Notes: generated by a model from the letters alone, not told the origin. DNA of 64,000 nucleotides from Dioscorea cayenensis subsp. rotundata (GCF_009730915.1 NC_052472.1:1054001-1118000), one strand, 5' to 3'; positions 1 through 11,783 are shown, numbered from the stretch's first letter. Program-made: numbers and translations.

Positions 1-439
1 TACATATACATGTTTGTAGTTAAGGTCTTCTCGCAAAACATGCCTTATTTGTTAAAATTATCTATTTCACATATGGAGATATATATATTCATATACACTT
101 AAATGTGCTGGAATTTCCTGCAGCCTTGTTGGGTTATGCTGATTATTTTTTTTAGCTTAATCACGTAATCATGCCCTTAGTTAATCTTTAATTGTATCTA
201 ATGCTGGTCAGCATGAGATTTTGATTGTATGCATGAGATCTTGATTTTTTTAGTATCTAATTCTCTGAAAACTTCTAGACTCTAATTACTTTACTATATT
301 ATTATTTGGTATTAGCTTGACATCTAGATCTAGCCTACGCAAGCACCCATGCAAGCATGGCTTCTTCTTAAATCATTTATATTAGTTGTTATTTACATGT
401 GTGTACATTTATATGCTTGGTTGTTCTGATTTTAGCTGT
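1..439. other. AT-rich intergenic, nothing recognised
   Basis: No open frame of note, splice-supported exon or terminal repeat is visible. The sequence is AT-rich with short T runs. Confidence 0.5.
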
Positions 440-1542
440 GGAATCTTGATAGTCATTCATCCTTTGGTGACTAGGAAGTTGTTGTTTAAATTCCTGTTGT
501 GTAAAGTTTGGGCTATAGTTGTATAGTTAGGACCAACCCGAGAATTTTTTTTTTCTGTGTAGTTATTCCGTTGGGTAGATCTTGTAGCGAGCCTTAGTTC
601 GCGGGACTTGGTGAACCCGACTATGTAGCTCGGAGCCAGGTAGGCTCTCACACCTGTATATTTCCGTATTTATGGCGGTTGTTATTTATCTCATTATTGA
701 ATTATTTAGTAAGTTGATCTATTTATTTATTTATTTATTTAGTTGTTATTTTTATTTATTTTTTATTTATTTATTTGCATTATTTATTCGGTAGTCCCTC
801 TGTCTAAATTTCATATTTCTGCGGTTTTTGTACATCTCCATTCATGGCTCGCCCAGCTAGGAGAAGTCCTAACCATGTGCACATGTTTTTTGTAGTAACG
901 CTACCCCCTGACTGCAGTCGAAGATCCGGCTACGGCTGTTGAAATTCTATTCTGTTCTGTTCCGACTTCACAGTCGATGATCCAGCCTTGTGCTGTTGAT
1001 TTCTGTTATTAGCTAGGGAGATGTACACGACTGTTTTCTGCGTGTTTTCGTATTTCTGATTATTTTTGTGTTTTGTGCATTTTCTGCATTTCTGTGTGAA
1101 TTATGATTAATTATTCTGCAATATCTGCTTTATATGTTGTTTCTGTGATCCTACAGGCCCCTTGTGGCTCATGCACTCTGTGAATTCTGTTCTCACAGGA
1201 GAAGATCAAGTCTAGGATCGGGGTGTGTCTGGGAGTCGTATTTCCTGCTTTTGATAGTATCTTTGTAGTGAATTTTTCTGTGTAAGTAAGACTTGTATTC
1301 TGACTGTATTTGTGTTTCTCAAACTGTTTGGTTGGCTCAGTATTCTGTAGGGCTGCTAAAGCCCATACTTGTATTATTTCAGTTTCTATTGTCCTATTTG
1401 TGGTTCCGTGTTATTGTTTATATTCTGCTTGTTAGGGTGACTTTGACCAGGTCAAATCTGAGGCCTTGCACCCAGTGGGGCCCAATCCCATTGGATGCGA
1501 CCGATCTGTCTGCGGACCAGGCTGTGGGGCTGGGGCGTGACA
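440..1542 (+). mobile_element. LTR-like retroelement fragment, possibly a solo LTR
   Basis: The segment is less AT-rich than its flanks and has the composition of a plant Gypsy-type LTR. It ends in GGGGCGTGACA near 1533-1542, a common 3' end of plant Ty3/Gypsy LTRs. No primer-binding site or gag/pol frame follows, so a solo or truncated LTR is the simplest reading. The left boundary is uncertain and no target-site duplication could be assigned. The short open frames here (1293-1601, 1495-1677) have no recognisable homology. The classification rests on LTR style and not on a protein domain. Confidence 0.35.
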
Positions 1543-4250
1543 GTCTTAGAGTTGTCCGAAAACCTTTCTTTCAAGAGCTTTCATTCAAGGTTTATCAATG
1601 ACTTGCTTCAAGGGAAAACTCAACCGAAAGGTGAGAAGACATATCTGGGCTCCCATTCAAGCAGGAGGGGTATCTAATGTTGTATGGTGTAAAGATTTAG
1701 GTTTGCAATTTACTTGTTTATTTCTTGTGTAGTATTGGTTAGTTTCTGTGTAAAATTTGACATTTTGTGCTGTGCAGTCCACCAACTTATGTTTTCTACT
1801 TATATGGCCATTTCTAGTAATTTACATCAAGATAACTTATGGACTCGACAACAAGGACTAAAAAGAAAGTGGCTGAAAAAAAAGGAGGGACTATATGGAA
1901 TATGGGATTAGAGTGACTGAACAGAAAGAATAAAACTTTATAGGGATTTATAAGTAATTTTATTTTTATTAAATATTGTGGATTTTTTTTTCAAGACTGG
2001 CGAACCAAGCAAAAGATGTATTCATATGTAAAATTAATACTTCAACACACCTATGATCTCGTCCTGAGTTTTGAATCTATCTGTCTAGTAAAAATATAAA
2101 CACACTACGTATGGATTTGGTGTCAATAGATTAAAAAATTATTAGCGATGAAATGTGATTTTTAACTTCTAAGTAGTGATGTTAATATAACAAATTCTAT
2201 ATTAATTTATTTTATTTTTATATGTATGTTTTATAAATCTTGCTTTTTCCGTGTATTTTTATAAATCTCACTTGTTGTTGGAAAATATATATATTTATAT
2301 ACAAATTTTAAATTAACTTTATTTGTTGGACAGTTAACCAAATAAAAACATCTTGCATTGGTATATAAGAAAACATGATATTTATAACAATATACTAGCA
2401 ATTACTCAAAGCAAGGTCATGCAAGCAATTTCCAAATAAAATTATATGGAATTTGAATTAAAAAAACGAAGAAAATAAATTCCGGATTTAGTATTCTGAA
2501 TTGACATTCACATCCACAACCTAAAAATCGGTAATGCCCTTATCCCTTCTAGACTAGACCCACTAATCACTTTTGTGTGTCTAAATAGTCTATTTTACAT
2601 TATTTTAAGTATATAAAAACCGAAATCATAAAATTTTATATTGCCTGAAAAGTGGTGTCTCTGGTGTTAAGGGGGGCTTTAGCCCCTGCTAGCCCCCCTT
2701 GGTTCCGCCCCTACTTCTAGTCCCATGATGTTCTTCACCCCCTCAACGCCATAGTAGCTCCAATGAATGGCAATAAAACCACACCTTTTTTTTAACCTAT
2801 CTACAATCTTCACCTTTCCATCCTTGAGAAGATTTAAAAAAATTAAATCACTCTCATCATAGGTGACATAATATGTGGTATAATAGTTTTCAATTCTTTG
2901 TGTATATGTAGTTGTGATATTAACTGCTTGTTGTTGTGATTTTGATCCTCTTTTGCATGTTTTTTTAGCTTATTTGTATTACATACAAGTGGGAGGCCCA
3001 TGAAGACATGTAACATGAGTTGGTTAACTGAGTCAAAATGGCTTATGAGGAACATGTGCGGGTCGTTTCTACCAATGAATTCTTCATGCCATGCTAAAGG
3101 GTCTATAAAAAAGGAAGGATAGGAAAGGGAGAAGGGTGGTGAAGAAGTGAAGAGTGAGGCTCTGCTTGTGAGAGAAGGAGAGGACTAGGGAATTCTTTTG
3201 GATTTCACGGTTTTGTGTTTTTTATTTCTTGTTCTTATTTTCTAGTAATAATGTTGTTGATTTGAGTAATTCTAGTGGATTTAACTATCTTTTGATGATT
3301 GATGTTTGATCCGATGATTAATCCTTTCAACTTTTGCCTATTATTTATGGAATATTGTTGATATGGATTTGGATCTATTATACATTGAATTGATGATACT
3401 CATGAAGAGCTTGAAACTTGAATTGCTTCATTGGAATTTATGATTATGAGTTGTAAACTGTGACTAAGCCCATTGTTTGATTGATCTAAGATCTATGTTC
3501 ATAGCATTTGGGGCTTTCGTTGAATAAAGCCCATCATGGATGAAATGGATAACATTTTTGATGATCTATCCAATAAATTGGATAGATTTATTACATGGCT
3601 AGTTCAATAGCAAATCTTGGCATCATCTTCTTATTTTATTCAGATATCTCCTATTGCAGCATCGGTGGTCCTTCAGTGGTGGAGAAGGAGGTGGAAGAGA
3701 AGGGGTTTAATTCTCTTATTGGATCCGGATTTTGGATACGGATCCGATTAGCTAATACTTGGGCTTAATGCCAGTTAGACTCTATGGCCTGTTTATGAAT
3801 TTATGGCATTCTTTTATGAATATTTTAATCCAATTTTAAGCCACGTCAGCTCACCAGATGGAAAAACTCACAACCGTTAGGGTAAAAGACTTTTTTTTTC
3901 CCAAAAATAATGATAGAGGGATCCCAGTAGGACAAAGATTAATATGAGGGCTGAAAGGGCACTTTCACTTTAATAGAGGGACTAATCCGGATATTCTACC
4001 TTGACATTGACATTGAATCTTTTATTAATATTTTAAGTCATTTATTATTTATATCAAACATGCCCACATTGGTGTTAGTGGATGCCACATCAGTGAGAAT
4101 AGACAGTGACAACGACGACCGTTAGGGTAAAGACCGATATTTCCCAATCGAGAAAACAAAAGGACCAAATGGATACATTTCATAATTAAAGAACTAAAAT
4201 GGCGACTTAACAATAACAGAGGGACTATTTTGAGGATTATGCCAGTGTTT
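1543..4250. other. Intergenic, decayed repeat DNA
   Basis: No supported gene. Near 2665-2715 lies a GC-rich terminus, listed separately. Around 3840-4240 are two stretches of the kind found in degenerate plant transposons (phrases such as 'agagggact' and 'accgttagggtaaa' occur twice, near 3875/4120 and 3910/4210). A TATAAA followed by a purine-rich leader near 3103-3190 looks like a core promoter, but no coding exon follows it. A micro-ORF at 1841-1912 is too short to assign. Confidence 0.4.
2655..2716. repeat. GC-rich transposon terminus (GGGGCGGAACCAAGGGGGGC family)
   Basis: An abrupt GC-rich island in AT-rich DNA. Read on the minus strand it is a terminus beginning AGGGGCGGAACCAAGGGG followed by CTAGCAGGGGCTAAAGCCC. 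Almost the same string recurs at 5235-5284, and a related one at 19560-19613. Such GGGGCGGA ends are common termini of plant DNA transposons, but the matching left end was not found here. Confidence 0.45.
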
Positions 4251-4252
4251 TT

Positions 4253-5960
4253 TGGTATGATCATAGTGCTAAATTTGACATTCTATCGACTTTCATCGCA
4301 AAAGAAAAACTTTTTGTAGTTTTTTTCATGGATTTGAAATTTTTTTCTTATTTTGTATCCTAATCATATTGAATATGTCATCTATTGATAAATATGATCA
4401 TTAGTAGTAATTAGAAAATTGTAATTTAATTAGTTTTAATATATTACAATTAGTTTTAATATATTACAATTAGTTTATAGAAATTATTAATTTAAAGCAT
4501 CGTAAACCTAAATAATATTATTTTTACAATTGCATATTATTAATTTAAAAACCAACATTAGTATGTTGAACCAGGACTTGATGGTAGAGGGGGCTGAAGC
4601 CTAAAGGCAAAACAAAAAAAAGTAAAAAGTAAAAAAAATAATCTAACAAAATAATTATTTTAAATGAAGAATAATGTGCTAATATAACCAAAATTTGAAT
4701 ACACATATTAAAAAAAATATAAAGTATAATTTAAAATTTTGTTATTACCGATAGAAAATATATGAGATTTTCAATAATTCAACTAATAAGAATACATTTC
4801 AAGTTTGTATTTTTTTTTTAAATATGGTAAAATTGATCTTCCTCACCACAAACAACCAAACTATTATTTATAAAAAAAACTTTTGTTGTTTCACTCTAGC
4901 ATATATGGTACATTATAACATATATATATATATATATGTTAGGCCTCATGATTAATTCAAATTTTTTTAAATTACTAAAATTTGTATATAAGATTTATTT
5001 TATTAAAATTTTGAAATAATAGTAATTTTTAAATTAAAAAATAAAATGTGAAAAAAATGCATAAAGTGGGATATGAACTCCGGTGATTAGAAAATCCCAA
5101 ACCTTATGGATAAACCCACTAACCACTCAAGCACACCCGCACTTTTATGTGTCCAAATATTGTATTTTACATGAAATTAAGTATATGAAAATCGAAAACC
5201 ACCAAATATTATATTATTTAAAAAAAATTATCTCCGGCGCCGAGGGGGCTTCAGTCCCTGCTAGCCCCCCTTGGTTCCGCCCCTTTGGCCACTTAGTTAT
5301 ATATATATATATATATATGCAATATAATAAATTTACAATAATATTCAATTATTTTGACTTAGGACGGCGACCAGGCTTTCCCTCTAAATTGGCATCTCAT
5401 GTTCAAATTTCAAAATCCATATTTGTACTTATTCGGGTGCCTATCAAATGCTCTTTATACACTATATATTTCCTATAAATTTAAATTATATCAAAGAAGA
5501 AGCTTATAAATCCCAAAAAAAAAAAACATTTTTTTCATCACCAAGGTATAGGTATAAGGTAAACATCAAATATATATATATATATATTCCGAGTTATTTT
5601 TTTTTAATATTACTTAAATAAAGAGTAGTGCGGATTTACTGTATATAATTGTTGTTTAATATTGTGCAAGGGATGATGATAACCATTAAATATAAATTCA
5701 CTATGAGAGTATCTAGATTTTAAATCTAAGGGTGATCTTAGATGATGTGTCATCAAATAAAAAATTATCCATATATTAAAAAAAATATATTAATATATAT
5801 ATTTGATAAAATGGATAAATTAGGTTAGGGTGTTCATAGACGAGAGCTGAAATTCGAACATGTTTCCTCGGCAAGATATGAACATATTTACTCTGCAGTA
5901 TATGAACATGTTTCCTCAACAAGATATAAATTCCAATTAAGTAATGATATTTTTACTGTA
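4253..5960 (+). repeat. Segmental duplication, left copy (partner 9106-10145 and 13000-13150)
   Basis: The sequence from 4253 (TATGATCATAGTGCT) matches 9106 (TATGATCACAGTGCT) through the shared landmark TCTATTGATAAATATGATCA and on to AAAACCAACATTAGTAT (4547 and about 9379). The match resumes at 5310 (AATATAATAAATTTACAATA) against 9509 and runs to about 5800. The 5830-5960 part, with repeated GAAATTC.AACATGT motifs, resembles 13040-13150. The left copy is interrupted by the element at 4565-5290 and the right copy by the foldback and nested elements. Copies are diverged, roughly 85-90% by eye. Confidence 0.6.
4565..5290. mobile_element. Insertion with GGGGCGGA-type terminus inside the duplicated block
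   Basis: This stretch is absent from the paralogous block at 9380-9490, so it is an insertion (or the partner carries a deletion). Its left edge has a weak AGGGGGCTGAAGCC and its right edge the inverse, GGCTTCAG..AGCCCCCC, ending TTCCGCCCCT. The terminal inverted repeats are decayed. No transposase frame is present, so it is a non-autonomous or degraded DNA element. Superfamily not determined. Confidence 0.4.
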
Positions 5961-6119
5961 TAGATTTCCCGAATGACGTGGATGTGAAGTTGGCATCCAT
6001 GTCAGCATTATCTTTTTTTTTTTGTGAAAAAATAATTTATCTTTATTATCTAAATCCTATATTTAAACATTTAATCGTAAATGATAAATCCATAAATGAT
6101 AAACAGAAAACTCCCTCCC

Positions 6120-6240
6120 TAAACTCTAATAGGGTTTGTGATTTACTGTTTAGGATTTATAGCATAGGATTTAGGGTTTAGGTTTAGTATTTATTATTTA
6201 GGGTTTAAGTTTTTAGATTTTTAGTTATAGATTTCGTAGT
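6120..6240 (+). repeat. Degenerate TTTAGGG-like stretch
   Basis: Several TTTAGGGTTTA-type words (around 6170-6205) are interspersed with diverged copies. This resembles a short interstitial telomere-like or telo-box-rich tract, but the repeats are irregular and few. Confidence 0.25.
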
Positions 6241-6620
6241 ATTTGGGGTTAAGATTTTAGATATAGTTTTGTAATTTTTTTTTTAAAATTTAAAAATTTA
6301 AGGATTTTAAAAGTTAAAATTTAAAATTTATATAAAAATAATGGGGTTGGCATTCACATTATTCGAGAAAATCTATTCAGTAAAAATAACATCGCTCGTT
6401 TCAATTAAACTTAAAAATTTAATAATTGTTTTTTTTAAATCACATGATTTTGAAAAAAATAAATTAAAAGAAATATACAAGCAATTTAAATACAAACCAC
6501 CGACAGTAATGAGGCCCTCACGTTGCACGGTCGGTACTCTAATCAAATCCAACCGTCCGATTCTCCAACTGGATCATCATCTCCGCCGTTCATTCTTTCC
6601 CCCAACCTGGCCTTCTTTCT

Positions 6621-6626
6621 TATATA
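6621..6626 (+). promoter_or_regulatory. TATA box of SPIRAL1-like copy 1
   Basis: TATATA sits about 75 bp upstream of the donor that ends the non-coding first exon (6696|gtatgg). The same box and spacing occur in copy 2 at 44269-44274. A pyrimidine-rich leader (CTCCTCCGTTCGCC) follows. Confidence 0.6.
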
Positions 6627-7402
6627 CGAAGCCCTCTCTACTCCTCCGTTCGCCGGCTCCTTCGCTCCTCCCCGATCGATCTCGAGAATCAGCGAGGTAT
6701 GGATCGAAATCATGCCCTCGTCCATTGGATCTTTGTTTCCATTGCTTAGATTTCTTCTTTTGCAGCGATTTCGTTGATTTTTTTTGTATGAATTCGTTCA
6801 AATTCGTCTTAGAAATGTAAGGTTGTTGATTTCGTCTGGATCTGTGCTCTGATTTGTTGCCATTGCTAGGATTTGTATCGAATTGCTGGTTTTTGAGGGA
6901 TTGGATGATGGGTTTAGGTTTGATTTGGGTTGAATGGAGTGTTTTTAATGTTTTAGTGTGTTGATTGATTAATTGTGGTTTGTTCATTGCTAGGGTTTGT
7001 ATCGAATTGTTGGATTTTGAGGGATTGGATGATGGGTTTGTGTTTGGTTTGGCGTGAATGGCTTGTTTTCAATGTTTTAGAGAGTTCTTGTGTGTTGTTT
7101 TTTTTTTGTGATTGATTCATCTTATGCATAAAAATTTAATTTTTTTCTCTTTATTTCCTATTTTCCCCATAAACTGTGTCTTTGTTTGTGTTTGAATTGG
7201 TTGCTTCTAGGTCATGTTTTCTTCCTAATCTTTTTCAATTGTTGTGAATCTTGAGTAGGATTGTATATATTTATATATGTATAGTAAAGGAGCAACATAA
7301 GTGACATACATATTGTAGAAGAAAGCAACTTGTCTTATGGTATTGAATGTTTATTTAGCAATGGGCATGGTTTGAAGAAGAAAAATAATTAAAGGTGTAT
7401 GT

Positions 7403-7413
7403 TTATATATATG

Positions 7414-7445
<32 letters not shown>

Positions 7446-7449
7446 TATA
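7403..7449 (+). repeat. AT microsatellite in SPIRAL1 copy-1 leader intron
   Basis: Interrupted (AT)n/(GTAT)n tract. The equivalent tract in copy 2 (45041-45058) is shorter, so the locus is length-variable. Confidence 0.8.
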
Positions 7450-8240
7450 AGCAACATACAGGATTTACATTATACAGAAGAAAGCACCTTGTTTTATGGT
7501 AATGAATTATTTATTGGTCAAATGAAAGAAAAAAAATAGTTGTCATCTTACTTTCTTGATCAAGAGGAATCTTGGATCATATGCGTCTATGTTTGCATGT
7601 ATTATTAAAAAAAGAATGGTTGAATGCTTAAATCTTGAAATAGCCGTTCTTCTTCATCTTGTTGTTATTGTTGTTCATGGTGATTCTTTTTAAAACTTCA
7701 ATTGTTGTTGTTTGTGGTGCTAATTATTGAAACTTAAAATGTGATTACAATTGAAATTTTGATCAATTGAAGTTATTGCTGAGAACGAAAATTGTGGACC
7801 ATTTGTTTTCTTTCTGTTTTATACATGAAACAATGACACACTATTCTCAAATCAGCCCCAATAAATGCTAAATCTTTCTGATCTTTATTTTCTAATTCTT
7901 GTCATCCATTCTCAATTCTTAATCTTTCCTTAAAAATACAAGTTGATTATTTGAAGTTGTTTCATTTTTTTTTTATCTACATTCTAACAAAACACATAAG
8001 GAGCATACGCATTCACCCAAATGTTCACCTACATTCTATTCAAACACATCTTGATTATTTGATCATTTGATCATTTTCTTTATCTGTATGCTAGAAGTTG
8101 CCCAAATATGAACTAGTTTCTTCTGAATTATGTTTGTTGAAACTTTTGATCTACTCTTTGAATTCATGCCTCTTTACCAGTCAAATAGCAATATTACAAT
8201 CTTGTTATTTTCTAATTCAAAGATTGGACAGAAACTAGCC

Positions 8241-8780
8241 ATGAAGCGTGGAGTCAGCAGCGGAGGAGGGCAGAGTTCTCTGAGTTACCTTTTCGGGGCT
8301 GATGAAGCTCCCAAACCAGCTGCTCCGAAGCCAGCTGCTACCCCTACTGTGGTTGCTGAGAAGCCTGCTCCTACCCCTACTGTGATTGCTGAGAAGCCTG
8401 CTCCTAACCCAAACCCAGCTGCAGCGGCTACAGCTGATAAATACAAACAAATTCCAGCAGGCATTCAAGGTCACACCACTAACAATTACTTCCGGGCGGA
8501 TGGTCAGAACACCGGCAACTTTATCACAGTATGGTCTTTAAGCCAAGCTAATCCTAGTGCCTATGTATATTAATAACACTTCAGGCTAACATCGTATCTT
8601 CCTGCATTTGATAAATAACTACACATTGTGTGATGAGTGAACTTTTCTTTAAGTTATGTAAACTATGATTTTAACTTTGCGATGAATACTTTGGTGCAGG
8701 ACCGTCCTTCAACCAAGGTGCACGCAGCGCCTGGTGGTGGCTCATCCCTCGACTACCTGTTTGGTGGTGCCGGCAAGTGA
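8241..8780 (+). CDS. SP1L: SPIRAL1-like microtubule-associated protein, copy 1
   Basis: Two coding exons, 8241-8528 and 8700-8780, joined in phase 0 across a GT-AG intron, give 122 residues. A non-coding first exon (about 6650-6696) is separated by a ~1.5-kb 5'UTR intron. SPIRAL1 proteins bind cortical microtubules and control directional cell expansion in plants. The family signature is present at both ends: an N-terminal GVSSGGGQSSLSYLFG and a C-terminal APGGGSSLDYLFGGAGK, with the conserved core QIPAGIQG..TNNYFRADGQN between. Differences from the usual sequence: residue 2 is Lys instead of the family Gly (copy 2 reads MGRG), and the first repeat has SSLSY where SSLDY is normal. The middle is lengthened by a tandem PTV(V/I)AEKPAP repeat (residues about 34-57), making it longer than copy 2. 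An upstream in-frame ATG at 8130 lies within the intron and is not favoured as start. Confidence 0.93.
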
Positions 8781-9105
8781 CAATATACTTACTGTACCAG
8801 AAAAATGTTACTGATGTGTGTGAGGAATTTGTAGCTTCTGAATCATGTTCAATGATGTATGATATTATCCTGGTAAGGTGTTTGTTTGACCATGAGCTCC
8901 TTTACTAGAGAATTATTCAGCTTTCATTTGGTAATCTTCATGTTTCCTGATTAACTTTGCATTGTTGTTTTGTGGCATATTCTGTGTTTTTTCTCTTTGT
9001 TTTGCCGTTGCAATTTTATGAACTTTGATCAGATTAATTGTTTAATGGTGTTCTCATTTTATGGGTGAAATGTTTAGTATTTTTCTTGATGAAAGTGTTT
9101 TTTTA

Positions 9106-10145
9106 TATGATCACAGTGCTGAATCTGACGTTCTGTGGACCTTCATCACATTGGAAAAGTTTTTTGCAGCCTTTTTTCATGGATTATAAATTTTTTTCTT
9201 GATTTGTATCCTAGTCTTATTGACTATGTCATCTATTGATAAATATGATCATTAGTTAGTAATTAGAAAATTATAATTTAATTAGGTTAAATAAATTACA
9301 GTTAGTTTAAAAGCAATTATTAATTTAAGTCATTGGAAAACTAAATAATATTATTTTTACAATTTCTTATTATTAGTTAAAAAACCAACATTAGTATAAT
9401 TTATCCCATGTCGATGATGTTGGGTACAGACGATAGGTTCCTATAAACAGGGTTTCTATGCATAGGGTGAGAGTTAAAAGAAATATATATATATATATAT
9501 ATATTGAATATAATAAATTCACAATAATATTCAATTATTTTGACTGTAGATGGGGACCATGCTTTCCCTCTAAATTGGCATGTCATGTTCAAATTTCAAA
9601 ATCTATATTTGTATTTATTCGGCCCCCTACCTAGCTAGTACCTAATGCTCTTTATACACTATTTATTTCCTATAAATTTAAGTTCTCTTAGAGAAGAAAT
9701 TAGTAAATGCCAAAAAATCAAAAATAAAAGTAACACATTTAGTTTTCAAATAATAGAAATATTTAAAAAATTTTAAACTTTGGTGTGAGAAAACATATAT
9801 TAAAAAAACATTTCTTTCATTACCAAGGTATAAGGTAAACTTCAACTGTGTACATATGGAAAATTATTGTTTTTTAAAATATTTTAAAAGTATTCAAAGT
9901 AAAAAAAGAATTTCAGATTTATTGTTAATTAATGTGTATAATCATTGTTTGATATTGTACATGGGATGATAGTAACCGTTACATGTAAATCTAATGACTT
10001 AATGGAACAATTCTAGATTTTCTTAAATTTGAAATCTATAGACATAATACATGTATTAAAAAATATTAAATATCACATAATTATATATATTTATATATAT
10101 TTGATAAAAATAACAAATTACGTCAGGGAATGTATAGACCTCGAT
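9106..10145 (+). repeat. Segmental duplication, right copy of 4253-5850
   Basis: Paralogous to the block left of SPIRAL1 copy 1 (see 4253-5960). It lacks the 4565-5290 insertion and ends where the foldback element at 10144 begins. An AT microsatellite lies at 9485-9504. No coding potential. Confidence 0.6.
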
Positions 10146-11007
10146 CATAATAATTGAATTCCCTAGCCCTCGATCCTATCACCCCTCTATCGGGACTCAC
10201 ACAAGAAAAAAATTCAAAAAAATCACGTGAACCACACCTCTCTTTCTCTCTCTCTCTCTCAGCCATCTCTCTGTCTCGTTTCCCAATCGGCCATCTCTCT
10301 CTTGCTTCTCAATCGACTGTCTCTCTGTCTCTTGCTTCTCAGTCAGCCATCTCTCTCTTTTGCTTCTAAGTTCTACCTCACTTCTTCAGATTTTCTCATC
10401 ACGGCCGACCGTCTCTGTGAAGCTTTTCTCTCATTGTCTTGTTCTTGTTATCGTTTTTTTTAACTCGTTAGACCCGGCCGGGTCAATTGGTTTCTGGGTA
10501 AACTGGCTGGGTCACCAATTTTTGGTCGGGTTTTCTCAAAGACGAGTCAATGAGTCAAGCAGGATCGGCTTCATGGCCGGTTCCTGATTTTTCTGATCGA
10601 ACCAGCCGGACCGGTCTAGGTTTACCCGAAAACTGATTGACCTGGCTAGGTCTAACGAGTTAAAAAAAAAGAATAACGAGAACAGGATAAGTGAGGGAAA
10701 AGCTCCACAGAGACAACCGGCCGTGATGAGAAGATCTGAAGAAGCGAAGTAGAACTTAGAAACAAAAGAGAGAGACGGCTAACTGAGAAGCAAGAGACAG
10801 AGGAATGGTCGCTTGAGAAGACAGAGGGATGGTCGCTTGAGAAGCAAAAGAGAGAGAGAGATGGCCGATTGGGAACCGAGACAGAGACGGCTTAAGAGAG
10901 AGAGAGAGAGAGAGAGGTGGTTCACGTGATTTTTTTGAATTTTTTCTTGTGTGAGTCCCGATAGAGATGTGATAGGATCGAGGGCTGGGGAATTCAATTA
11001 TTATGAT
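10144..11007. mobile_element. 864-bp foldback element / long inverted repeat
   Basis: The left arm starts ATCATAATAATTGAATTCCC (10144) and the right arm ends with its complement, GAATTCAATTATTATGAT (11007). The arms pair through TCGATCCTATCAC, TATCGGGACTCACAC, a run of CT/GA repeats, CGGCC..CTCTCTC blocks and AACTCGTTAGACC(C)GG. Each arm is about 350-400 bp with small indels, around a spacer of about 110 bp (roughly 10500-10610). No protein of the element is encoded; reading frames in the arms are CT-repeat artefacts (Ser/Leu runs). A transcript across it would fold into one long hairpin. Confidence 0.8.
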
Positions 11008-11220
11008 TTTTAAATATTTTATGTATTTTTTAAAATTAATGATAGTATATAAAATTAAAATTTTAAATATTAAAAATTTAAAAAAGTATTAAATATTTAA
11101 TTAATTATGTTTTTAAATATTAAAATATAAGTTATATTATTTTGTATCATTATTAATTATTATAATATATTTTTTAATATTTTATTATTGACCCGGTTTA
11201 ACCCCAGTTCGACTCGGTTA

Positions 11221-11783
11221 GGGATGTAAGTGGGGCAGTGTAGGGTGGGGAATGGGATACCCATCCCCGTTCCCACGGTGTGGGGATTCCCCGCCTCAAA
11301 ATCCCCCGCAGGGGAGAAATTTCCCCCACTTATTCCCCCCGCGGGGTCTAGGAATCCTTATCCCGCCAAATATATTTTTCTAAATTACACATGTAACACA
11401 TTATATATGAAATTAAAAAAATAAACAAAATATTCCTAAAAAAAAGTATTATTTAATGCATGAGAAAACAACAAATTAACGAATTAATCGATGGTATGAA
11501 GAATTGAAGAAGGAGAACTGCGAAAGTTGGGATTTTATAAGAGATGTTGTACTTACAAGTAGGGGTGTATTTGAGCCGAGCCGTTCGTGAGTAGCTCGGT
11601 GTTCGGCTCGATAAAGACTCGTTCGTGTTTAGCTCATATTGTAAACGAGCCAAGCTTGAACATCATTTTCAAGCTCGATTAATAAACGAGCCAAGCTTGA
11701 GCAGCCAAAAGCTCGGCTCGTTTTGGCTCGCGAACACAGCTCGTGACCAAGCTCGTTTATAAGCTCAATTGTGAGCTCGTTTT

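Larger units (their letters stand above)
6452..7938 (+). repeat. Promoter, leader and first intron block shared with 44085-45546
   Basis: From CACATGATTTTGAAAAAAAT at 6452 to CTTAAAAATA near 7938 the sequence is nearly identical to the block upstream of SPIRAL1 copy 2, apart from small indels and a contracted AT microsatellite. Similarity stops abruptly after AAAAATA in both copies, 303 bp before this ATG and 55 bp before the other. The block covers TATA box, exon 1, donor site and most of intron 1. Confidence 0.85.

Noticed and set aside
1841..1912. Short frame beginning MDSTTRTKKKVAEKKGG, suggestive of a transposon accessory protein start
   Set aside because: Only 23 codons, no continuing exon and no family motif.
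5083..5478. 131-codon frame
   Set aside because: It crosses an insertion boundary and an AT microsatellite (IYIYIY run); composition is that of non-coding repeat DNA.
6120..6240. Interstitial telomere tract
   Set aside because: TTTAGGG-like words are few and irregular; not a true telomeric array, so kept only as a low-confidence repeat.
6341..6987. Overlapping frames around the SPIRAL1 copy-1 leader
   Set aside because: They cover the TATA box, non-coding exon 1 and its donor. The equivalent frames in copy 2 (44154-44774) are not conserved as protein.
10154..10997. Ser/Leu-rich frames in both arms of the foldback
   Set aside because: They are translations of CT/GA repeats, mirrored in the two arms; no domain or splice context.
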